This document shows positions 14,721 to 21,684 of a DNA stretch of 64,000 nucleotides, piece after piece (position 1 is the stretch's first letter; each line of letters starts with the position of its first letter). Source of the stretch: Rikenellaceae bacterium. GTDB taxonomy: Bacteria > Bacteroidota > Bacteroidia > Bacteroidales > UBA932. Location of the stretch: the NCBI GenBank assembly GCA_003542575.1, contig DPKJ01000012.1:51790-115789 (forward strand), written 5' to 3'. The position numbers and the translations under genes were made by a program. The notes under the pieces were generated by a model. The model had not been told where the DNA came from. It made no database searches and saw nothing but the letters and a program-made list of their open reading frames with translations.

Positions 14721-16040
14721 ATGAAAATTTATTACAAACTCCCTTTATTACTACTCCTTATCCTACCATCTCTCCTCAGCGGTCAGAAGAGGTGGAGTCT
14801 TGAGGAGTGCATCAGGTACGCCTGGGATAATAACCTGCAGATACAACAGCAGGAACTTGCGGTAGAACAAAGCGAGAATAATCTTCAACAGGCAAAGATG
14901 AACTATATCCCTACGCTTAGTGCATCCCTTAGCCATTCCATGAACTGGGGTCGTTCGGTGAACCTTCAGAATCTGGAAATTATTGAGAATAAGCTTACCC
15001 AAAGCACAAGTGCAAATGCAAGGGCAGGCATTAATCTTTTCGAGGGTTTCACAAAGGGTAACGAGGTTAAAAGCAGAACTCTTCAGAAGGAGATCTCCAC
15101 AGAAGAGGTAAGTAAAATTAAAAACGATATTTCGGTAGAGATTGCCAGGTTATACCTTCAGGTGCTTCTTTCGAAAGAGATTGTGAAAACAGCAGATCAA
15201 AGCATTCAAAGTGTCGAGCAACAGGTGGAGAGAACCAAAAAAATGGTTGATGCAGGTAGCCTTGCATACAGCTCCCTGCTCGAAATTGAGGCTCAACTTG
15301 CTGCTGAGAGAGTGCAGGTTGTAAATGCTAAAAATCAATTGAAAAGTGTCTTATTGAACCTTGTGCAACTTCTTGATCTTGAAAACTCAAACGATTTTGA
15401 TATTCAGGATGTTGATGTTGATTTTATGATTCAGAGTTTTAATGGAGAATCTGTGGATAACCTTTATCAGCTTTCGCAGTCATTACCTCAGATTATAAGT
15501 GCAGAGCTCAAACTTAAGAATTCTGACATACAACTTTCACTGGCAAAAGGGAGAGCGTTTCCTATTCTATCTTTTTCTGCCGGCTACGGTACATACTACA
15601 GCGACAGTCGTGATCAGCCTTTCATGGATCAGTTCAATGAAAACAGAAACCCATCTATGGGATTTGGACTCAGCATCCCCATTTTTAATAATTCCCAGAC
15701 AAAAACTGCAATTAAAAATGCCAAACTGGGTGTAAGAAGTTCTCAGATTGAGGTGAAAAGCAAAAGACAAATGCTATACAAAGAGATTCAGCAGGCCAAC
15801 AATGACGCTTTCGCATATTACGAGCGCTATCTGGCTTCAGAAAGAAATGTTACTGCCATGCAGGAGTCATTCAGATATGTGCAGCAAAAATTTGATGTAG
15901 GCGCTCTGAATGCAACTGATTACTCTGTTGCGAAAGCAAATCTTTTTAAAGCACAATCTGAGTATTTCCAATCGAAATATCAGTATGTGTTTCAGCTGAA
16001 AATTCTCGACTTTTACAAAGGGAAACCAATATCTCTCTAA
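14721..16040 (+). CDS. TolC family outer-membrane efflux channel
   Basis: A 439-residue protein with a signal peptide (cleavage probably after LLSG, about residue 20) and two OEP repeats. These are shown by the motifs SLEECIRYAWDNN near the N-terminus and the paired alpha-helical barrel segments (about 30-210 and 240-430), including LAKGRAFPILSFSAGYG. It forms a trimeric channel across the outer membrane for ABC or RND pumps. The ATG at 14721 precedes the signal peptide directly. It is followed after 11 bp by a periplasmic adaptor, and the two surely work together. The nearest inner-membrane transporter is the C39 exporter upstream. Confidence 0.93.
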   Translation: MKIYYKLPLLLLLILPSLLSGQKRWSLEECIRYAWDNNLQIQQQELAVEQSENNLQQAKMNYIPTLSASLSHSMNWGRSVNLQNLEIIENKLTQSTSANARAGINLFEGFTKGNEVKSRTLQKEISTEEVSKIKNDISVEIARLYLQVLLSKEIVKTADQSIQSVEQQVERTKKMVDAGSLAYSSLLEIEAQLAAERVQVVNAKNQLKSVLLNLVQLLDLENSNDFDIQDVDVDFMIQSFNGESVDNLYQLSQSLPQIISAELKLKNSDIQLSLAKGRAFPILSFSAGYGTYYSDSRDQPFMDQFNENRNPSMGFGLSIPIFNNSQTKTAIKNAKLGVRSSQIEVKSKRQMLYKEIQQANNDAFAYYERYLASERNVTAMQESFRYVQQKFDVGALNATDYSVAKANLFKAQSEYFQSKYQYVFQLKILDFYKGKPISL

Positions 16041-16051
16041 ATTTAACTAAG

Positions 16052-17308
16052 ATGAAAAAGAAAAATATCAAATGGATTATTGCAATTGCATTTGTACTGA
16101 TAGTAGTTCTGGCTTTTTACGGAAACAGCAAGAAGAAAAATGTAACAACGGTAACTGTTGAAAAGATCAGCAGAAGAAGCATTGTTGAGGTAATTCCTGC
16201 CAATGGTAAGATTAAGCCTGTAGTTGAAGTTAAAATAAGTCCTGATGTGTCGGGAGAAATTGTTGAACTCAACTTTAAGGAGGGAGATCACATCAAGCGC
16301 GGTGATCTTATCATCAAAATAAAGCAGGATGTATACATCTCAATGCGTGAAAGAGCAGAAGCCTCCCTTAACTCTGTAAAAGCCCAGCTTACACAGCTTC
16401 AGGCACAATTTGTACAGATTGAGCAGAGTTACAACAGAACCAGGACACTTTACGAACAAAAGGCCCTTTCTGAGGCTGATTATGAGAGTGCCCGCTCTCA
16501 ATATCTTATGGCAAAAGAGCAAATTAAGGCCGCCGAATTTAATGTAAAATCATCAAGTGCCGCACTTAAAGAGGCTGTAGAGAATCTTACAAAAACAGTC
16601 ATCTATGCCCCTATGGATGGTATCATATCAAAAATGAGCGTAGAAAAGGGAGAGAGGGTTGTAGGTACAAGCCAGATGGCGGGTACAGAAATGCTTCGAA
16701 TTGCCAATTTTGAGAATATGGAGGTTTTGGTTGACGTTAATGAGAATGATATAATCAGAATTAAACAGGGAGATACTGCTTCTATTGAAGTTGATGCTTA
16801 TCCAAACAGAAAATTTGCCGGAGTTGTTACTCAAATTGCCAACTCTGCAAAAAATATTGGATCGGCGATTGAGCAGGTGACAAATTTTGAGGTTAAGATT
16901 TATATCCTTCAGGATTCCTATTCTGACCTCTCTGCAACCGGACGTAATCCTTTCCGTCCCGGAATGTCCGCTTCTGTGTCAATTCAGACTGCTAGAAAAG
17001 ATAGTATACTCACAATTCCTCTTCAGGCAATTACTACCAGAACCGACCTTATACCCGATAGTGTTAAGACAAAAATGGGTATCAATGAATCTATGGAGCA
17101 GGTTTTTATTGTAAAAGAAGACAATACTGTTGAGGTAAGGGAAATTACCACAGGAATTCAGGACCTTTCAAATATTGAGATTCTGACCGGTCTTCAGGAT
17201 GGTGAATCAGTTGTTATCGGACCATTCTCAGCCATAAGTAAGACTCTTAAAAAGGGTACCGCGGTTGTTGCTGAATCTCCTGACAAAGATAAAGGGAAGA
17301 AAAAATAA
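16052..17308 (+). CDS. Periplasmic adaptor (membrane-fusion) protein, MacA/HlyD type
   Basis: A 418-residue protein with one N-terminal membrane anchor (residues 8-24). The lipoyl halves are split around a long coiled coil (about 95-180); the first has VKISPDVSGEIVELNFKEGD and the second VIYAPMDGIISKMSVEKGE. A beta-barrel and a membrane-proximal domain (to about 400) follow, with a Lys-rich tail. This is the adaptor of tripartite pumps, most like MacA, whose partner is normally a MacB-type ABC transporter. No macB or RND gene is adjacent in the window. The C39 exporter two genes upstream of tolC is a possible partner, but the adaptor could equally serve a pump encoded elsewhere. Confidence 0.92.
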   Translation: MKKKNIKWIIAIAFVLIVVLAFYGNSKKKNVTTVTVEKISRRSIVEVIPANGKIKPVVEVKISPDVSGEIVELNFKEGDHIKRGDLIIKIKQDVYISMRERAEASLNSVKAQLTQLQAQFVQIEQSYNRTRTLYEQKALSEADYESARSQYLMAKEQIKAAEFNVKSSSAALKEAVENLTKTVIYAPMDGIISKMSVEKGERVVGTSQMAGTEMLRIANFENMEVLVDVNENDIIRIKQGDTASIEVDAYPNRKFAGVVTQIANSAKNIGSAIEQVTNFEVKIYILQDSYSDLSATGRNPFRPGMSASVSIQTARKDSILTIPLQAITTRTDLIPDSVKTKMGINESMEQVFIVKEDNTVEVREITTGIQDLSNIEILTGLQDGESVVIGPFSAISKTLKKGTAVVAESPDKDKGKKK

Positions 17309-17321
17309 CCATTCCAACTGA

Positions 17322-18029
17322 ATGAAAAATAGCCCCGTTCTGCTTTTTATTGAGACCAGTACCGAAGTCTGCTCTGTTGCCCTTTCTAAGGGTAGTGAGT
17401 TAGTGAGAGAGGTTGTGGTAAAAGAGCCAAAAGCTCATGCAAGATTGATTGCACCAATGATTGAAAGTGTTCTGAAAGAGTCAGGGATTGATATCTCAGG
17501 AACAGATGCCGTTGTTGTAAGTGAAGGGCCCGGTTCATATACAGGTTTAAGGGTGGGTGTCTCAATTGCCAAGGGGTTATGCTACGGCTCTGGTAATCCT
17601 CTGATAGCTGTAGGTTCACTTGATTTACTTGCAAACATTGCTTCAAAACAGTACTCTCAGGAGAGTTCTCTCTACAGAATTATCTCAATGATAGATGCCA
17701 GAAGAATGGAGGTCTATTCTGCTGTTTATGACAGTAATGCAGTAAGACAAAGCCCTGTTGAGGCTGTTATCATCGACGAAAACAGCTTCAGAGATATTCT
17801 TGATTCGGGTTTAACTCTTTTCTGTGGAGATGGGACAGAAAAAGTTCGTGGTATAATAAATCATTCAAATGCACTTTTTACAGATATAAATGCAAGTGCC
17901 GGAGGCATGCTTGCTCCGGCACTTGTTAAATTTCAGGAATCTAAATTTGAAGATGTGGCCTATTTTGAGCCTTTCTATCTTAAAGATTTTGTTGCAGGAA
18001 TATCCAAAAAGAGTCTTCTGGGGTTATAA
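17322..18029 (+). CDS. tsaB: tRNA threonylcarbamoyladenosine biosynthesis protein TsaB
   Basis: A 235-residue ASKHA-fold protein. It shows the N-terminal block LFIETSTEVCSVALS and the VVSEGPGSYTGLRVGVSIAKGLCYG segment that defines TsaB. With TsaD and TsaE it transfers the threonylcarbamoyl group to A37 of tRNAs reading ANN codons. It starts 13 bp after the adaptor gene and may be co-transcribed. A perfect 12-bp inverted repeat lies inside the coding sequence at 17893-17925. Confidence 0.95.
   Translation: MKNSPVLLFIETSTEVCSVALSKGSELVREVVVKEPKAHARLIAPMIESVLKESGIDISGTDAVVVSEGPGSYTGLRVGVSIAKGLCYGSGNPLIAVGSLDLLANIASKQYSQESSLYRIISMIDARRMEVYSAVYDSNAVRQSPVEAVIIDENSFRDILDSGLTLFCGDGTEKVRGIINHSNALFTDINASAGGMLAPALVKFQESKFEDVAYFEPFYLKDFVAGISKKSLLGL
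17893..17925. repeat. Perfect 12-bp inverted repeat inside tsaB
   Basis: CAAGTGCCGGAG (17893-17904) and CTCCGGCACTTG (17914-17925) flank a 9-nt loop. It encodes part of the conserved C-terminal half of TsaB, about 100 bp before the stop codon. No T-tract follows. Confidence 0.85.
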
Positions 18030-18044
18030 TTCCTTTATTATTAA

Positions 18045-19196
18045 CTATTTCAATAATGTTGCAATTTTTCTCTCTAATTCTGCATCATATATATCCTTAG
18101 CGGCAATTGTTCCGCTTTTGTCAATCACGTAAATAGTAGGTACCTTTTGAATATTGTATGTAGATACGGCAACTGATCCTGAACCAAAACCATCACATAC
18201 GCTTACCCATGGAAGGTTTTGCTCTGCAACTGCTCTTGCCCATGCAGTTTTATCGGCATCAACGGAAACCTGATAAATCTCCAGACCACGACTGTTGAAT
18301 CTGTTGTAAAGATCAAGCAGGTCCTGATTCATCATTCGCTGATTTGCATCGGTAATACTCCAAAACGAAAGTATTATAACTTTGCCGGAAAGATCTGATA
18401 GTGAGCGCATTTTAGCTTCTCTATCGGGGAGTGTAATATCGGGATAACCTTTTTCTGAAGCGTCAAGAATTTTGTTATTAAAGGCTTCTGTTTGTTCTCT
18501 GTGTCCAATTTCGTCGAGAAGTCTTGACAGATATACCGACTTTGGATAGATGGTTTGAAGTGTGTCGTAAACCTTTCTGAAAATAAGTACGTCTCTAACA
18601 TCTGCAAACAGTGGCACATCAGGAGCAAATCTGTGGTATAGAAGCACCATTCCGGTAATTGACCTTGGGTTGGTGTAGATATATTTAATTGCTGCCTGTT
18701 TCTGCTTTACATAAAGAGAGCCAAGCTGAAAATTGAGCTCCTCTGCCCTCTTTGCATCGTTAGCAGATTTTGCATCTGTCATAAGAGTGTACAGTGAGTC
18801 AAATTTGTGTTGAGACCTGCCCAATTCTTTCTCGAGATTATGGAGCAGAGTACTCTCCGGTGAACCTTCTAAAGAAGAGTTGAGCCCCAGGGTATCTGAA
18901 GTAATGTTTATTTTGTCTCCCGGCATTAAAATCATTGATGCAATTCTGATGTTGTTGTGGTAGAGATAGTAGAACTCCGGAGTATCAGTGCTCTTTTTTA
19001 CCTTGTATGAGAACTTTCCTCCACTTTTAACTATTATTGTATCAACCTCAACTTGAGTGTTAACATCAAGCACCTTAAGGACAATATTTCCACTTTGCAT
19101 ATCTGTGATTGTGCCCTCGATAGTCGCTTTTGATGTTTGTTTTGCACATGACATTACTGCGAAGGAGAGCAGAGCTGCAACAAAAAGTTTTCTCAT
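18045..19196 (-). CDS. Thioredoxin-fold lipoprotein (TlpA/ResA-like) without a CXXC motif
   Basis: A 383-residue lipoprotein (signal peptide with lipobox VMSC, Cys17). The N-terminal domain (about 25-130) resembles DUF4369, commonly fused to thioredoxin domains in Bacteroidetes. The C-terminal domain (about 240-383) is an AhpC/TSA-thioredoxin fold, with LSGKVIILSFWSITDANQRM and the cis-Pro region QKVPTIYVIDKSG. Where redox-active members have WCxxC, this protein has WSITD, so it cannot act as a disulfide oxidoreductase by the usual mechanism. It is convergent with tsaB (15-bp gap) and downstream of the HIT gene in the same direction. Confidence 0.88.
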   Translation of the reverse strand: MRKLFVAALLSFAVMSCAKQTSKATIEGTITDMQSGNIVLKVLDVNTQVEVDTIIVKSGGKFSYKVKKSTDTPEFYYLYHNNIRIASMILMPGDKINITSDTLGLNSSLEGSPESTLLHNLEKELGRSQHKFDSLYTLMTDAKSANDAKRAEELNFQLGSLYVKQKQAAIKYIYTNPRSITGMVLLYHRFAPDVPLFADVRDVLIFRKVYDTLQTIYPKSVYLSRLLDEIGHREQTEAFNNKILDASEKGYPDITLPDREAKMRSLSDLSGKVIILSFWSITDANQRMMNQDLLDLYNRFNSRGLEIYQVSVDADKTAWARAVAEQNLPWVSVCDGFGSGSVAVSTYNIQKVPTIYVIDKSGTIAAKDIYDAELERKIATLLK

Positions 19197-19200
19197 TGTT

Positions 19201-19599
19201 TTATAGTTTGATTTTTGAAGCTATGGCAGCTGCAATCTCTTCCATTCTGCCATGTTCGGGTTTGAGTTTTGATTTTCTGAAATCAAGGTCACTTTCGCTG
19301 TTGAGGGGAACAAGATGAATATGGGCGTGAGGAACCTCCATCCCTAAAACTGCTACCCCTACCCTTTTGCAGGGAATTGCCTCTTTGATACCTAATGCCA
19401 CTTTACGGGCAAATACAAAAAGTGAAGAAAACTCTTCACCTTCTATATCAAAAATGTAATCTGTTTCATGTTTTGGAATAACCAGAGTGTGACCTTCGGT
19501 TAACGGATTGATATCAAGAAAAGCATAGAATCTGTTGTCCTCCGCCACTTTGTAGGAAGGTATCTCTCCTGCTGCAATTTTTGAAAAAATCGATGACAT
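19201..19599 (-). CDS. HIT family nucleotide-binding hydrolase
   Basis: A 132-residue histidine-triad protein of the HINT branch. The catalytic motif HAHIHLVPL gives His91, His93 and His95, and the N-terminal part has the family sequence SIFSKIAAGEIP. HINT proteins hydrolyse nucleoside phosphoramidates and aminoacyl adenylates. The ATG at 19599 follows the greA stop codon by 1 bp (TAATATG), so it is co-transcribed with greA; an ATG 18 bp further upstream lies within greA and is less likely. Confidence 0.93.
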   Translation of the reverse strand: MSSIFSKIAAGEIPSYKVAEDNRFYAFLDINPLTEGHTLVIPKHETDYIFDIEGEEFSSLFVFARKVALGIKEAIPCKRVGVAVLGMEVPHAHIHLVPLNSESDLDFRKSKLKPEHGRMEEIAAAIASKIKL

Positions 19600-19600
19600 A

Positions 19601-20074
19601 TTATTTTGAAATTTCAAGAATTTCGAATTTCAATAATCCGGAAGGGACTTTTACCTCAACAACATCACCCTTCTTTTTCCCAATCAGGGATTTTCCAATT
19701 GGAGTAGCTGCCGCCAGCTTGCCTTCGCGAAGGTTTGCCTCGGTCTCTCCAACCAATGTGTATTCAACGGTGGTGTTATTTGTGAGGTTTTTTAACTTAA
19801 CCTTGTTGAGAATCTGAATATGGGTGGTGTTAATTCTTGATTCATCAATAATTCTGGCATTGGCAATCATATCCTCAAGTTTTGCAATTTTAAGCTCAAG
19901 CAAACCCTGAGCCTCTTTTGCAGCATCATATTCTGCGTTCTCAGAGAGATCACCCTTGTCACGAGCTTCGGCTATTTGCTTTGACATTAACGGACGTTCA
20001 ACCGAAACAAGCTGATGGTGCTCTGCCTTAAGTTTTTCTAAACCCTCTAAGGTTAAATAATGAATTTTTGACAT
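19601..20074 (-). CDS. greA: Transcription elongation factor GreA
   Basis: A 157-residue protein with the N-terminal antiparallel coiled coil (about 1-75, including ARDKGDLSENAEYDAAKEAQ with the acidic tip) and the C-terminal FKBP-like domain (GLIGKKKGDVVEVKVP). It inserts into the RNA polymerase secondary channel and stimulates cleavage of backtracked transcripts. It heads a greA-HIT pair. Its promoter and a terminator-like hairpin lie in the 79-bp gap upstream, with the hairpin between promoter and start codon. Confidence 0.97.
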   Translation of the reverse strand: MSKIHYLTLEGLEKLKAEHHQLVSVERPLMSKQIAEARDKGDLSENAEYDAAKEAQGLLELKIAKLEDMIANARIIDESRINTTHIQILNKVKLKNLTNNTTVEYTLVGETEANLREGKLAAATPIGKSLIGKKKGDVVEVKVPSGLLKFEILEISK

Positions 20075-20091
20075 AATATAGAAAAATTAAA

Positions 20092-20116
20092 AAGAATCCT
20101 GCAGAACAGGACTCTT
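20092..20116 (-). terminator. Hairpin with T-tract in the greA leader
   Basis: On the minus strand a 10-bp stem (20116-20107 with 20101-20092, one G-U pair) with a 5-nt loop is followed by TTTTTAATTTTT and then the greA ATG. It lies downstream of the greA -7 box, so it is both a possible attenuator of greA and a possible terminator of the upstream operon. Confidence 0.6.
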
Positions 20117-20121
20117 TGTTA

Positions 20122-20129
20122 CAAAGTTA
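20122..20129 (-). promoter_or_regulatory. -7 box of greA
   Basis: The minus strand reads TAACTTTG, a full consensus match. The expected transcription start, about 6 nt downstream, coincides with the start of the leader hairpin. Confidence 0.5.
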
Positions 20130-20153
20130 AAAAATTTAATCTCATAAAAAAAA

Positions 20154-20705
20154 CTATTCGAGGTATTTCGGATTGGCCAACTCAGAATAAATTATAAATA
20201 ATCTTGGATCAAAATCTTTACCGAATGCTGATATTGGTTTAACATACTCCTCGGTGTAATTGTGCTCTGAAATAGCCTTGCTGTCATAGATATCACCGGT
20301 TACATCAATCTGTTCACTTTTGGCTCTGCCTTCCATCATTCTGTTTTGGAGTATTGATTCTCCTTCATATTTTGGCAGAATATCAAGGTGACTCACAATT
20401 TTGGGGACCTCTGTTTTATTTATTATTGAATCGAAAGGGTCTTCTGAATATAAAGAGCTTGATTCTTGGTCAGAATCCTCCTCCATGTCATAGTTATCGT
20501 AGTGATCTTCCTCTTCAGGTACACCCCCTGTAAAAAGAGATGAGATCTCTCTTCTTAGTATTTCACGAGGATCATCCTCATTTTTTTGCTGTGGCTGAAT
20601 GCCCATTGCACGGGCTTTGGCATTTTCTTTCTTTTTTTTCTCAGAGTATATCTGAAATCCAATAATAGCTACAGCTATAAGTATGGTTATAATTGATGAG
20701 TCCAT
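20154..20705 (-). CDS. Hypothetical single-pass membrane protein with acidic cytoplasmic tail
   Basis: A 183-residue protein I do not recognise. It has one N-terminal hydrophobic segment (residues 4-19), a very basic stop-transfer stretch (SEKKKKENAKAR), and a hydrophilic tail with an acidic run around 65-82 (Glu/Asp/Tyr-rich). The C-terminus (SAFGKDFDPRLFIIYSELANPKYLE) looks ordered and may be the conserved part. It starts 1 bp after ribF and is the last gene of the long minus-strand run. No function can be assigned. Confidence 0.75.
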   Translation of the reverse strand: MDSSIITILIAVAIIGFQIYSEKKKKENAKARAMGIQPQQKNEDDPREILRREISSLFTGGVPEEEDHYDNYDMEEDSDQESSSLYSEDPFDSIINKTEVPKIVSHLDILPKYEGESILQNRMMEGRAKSEQIDVTGDIYDSKAISEHNYTEEYVKPISAFGKDFDPRLFIIYSELANPKYLE

Positions 20706-20706
20706 T

Positions 20707-21684
20707 TTACCTAAGTTTTATTCCGTTACCGGGTAAAAATTCAAGGGAATTCTCCCTGTCTTTGAAGAGTTGAATTTTAAGCTCATCCAAAGATGGGAAT
20801 TTTTGTTCATTTCTCAATCTTCCTGTAAACTCAATTTTAAGAGAAAGACCATAAATATCTTCGTCAAAGTCAAGAATATGGGTCTCAATTGTCTTTTCAC
20901 TGCCAAAGGAGACTGTAGGGCGGGTACCGATATTTGTTATACCCCGGTACGTTTTTCCCTGTGTCTCAACCCATACTGCATAGACTCCGTCTGCCGGAAG
21001 TAGCTTGAGTGGTTCGTATAATTTAATATTTGCTGTGGGAAAACCAATGGTTCTGCCAATTCTCTGTCCTTCAACAACCACACCCTCCATTCCGTAACGA
21101 TAGCCCAACATATGATTTGCCTGAGATATGTTGCCGTTTATTATGCATTCCCTGATTTTGGTAGAGCTTATATTAATTTTCTCTTTTGTAACTACCAGGT
21201 TGTCGGCCCTGAAGTTGTTGCTCTCTTTAAAATGGTCATCATCAATATCACTCTCTCCAAACTGCTCTACCCTGATTGGGTTAATACCCAGTTTGCGGGC
21301 GATCTCAAACATCTGATCCTGAGTTTGATTCGTATCACTTCCAACCCTGTGGTCATAGCCAACGACAAGCGTTCGTACAGCATACTTCACCTTTAGATAT
21401 TTTCTAAAAAACTCCTCAGTAGACTGTTTTGCAAAATCTTTATCGAATGGGAGGACGAATACATCATCTATTCCCAGAGAGTGCATTAATTTCTGCTTCT
21501 CTTCCAGTGAATTAAGAAGTCTGAATCTGACAGCATCCTGTTGCAGTACGGCTCTGGGGTGAGGCCAAAAGGTAATTACGGCAGATCTACACCCCTTTTC
21601 GGAGGCAATCCTGCAAACCTCATCCAGAACAGCGCGATGTCCCCTATGAACACCATCAAAAAAACCTGTACAAGCTACAACCAT
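20707..21684 (-). CDS. ribF: Bifunctional riboflavin kinase/FAD synthetase
   Basis: A 325-residue protein. The N-terminal FAD synthetase domain (about 1-190) has the nucleotidyltransferase motif GFFDGVHRGH at its very start and the SSTKIRECI block. The C-terminal riboflavin kinase domain (about 195-315) has GRTIGFPTANI and THILDFDEDIYG. It converts riboflavin to FMN and FAD. The N-terminus is slightly short because it begins directly at the motif. It overlaps the upstream glycogen gene by 10 bp, suggesting translational coupling. Confidence 0.96.
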   Translation of the reverse strand: MVVACTGFFDGVHRGHRAVLDEVCRIASEKGCRSAVITFWPHPRAVLQQDAVRFRLLNSLEEKQKLMHSLGIDDVFVLPFDKDFAKQSTEEFFRKYLKVKYAVRTLVVGYDHRVGSDTNQTQDQMFEIARKLGINPIRVEQFGESDIDDDHFKESNNFRADNLVVTKEKINISSTKIRECIINGNISQANHMLGYRYGMEGVVVEGQRIGRTIGFPTANIKLYEPLKLLPADGVYAVWVETQGKTYRGITNIGTRPTVSFGSEKTIETHILDFDEDIYGLSLKIEFTGRLRNEQKFPSLDELKIQLFKDRENSLEFLPGNGIKLR

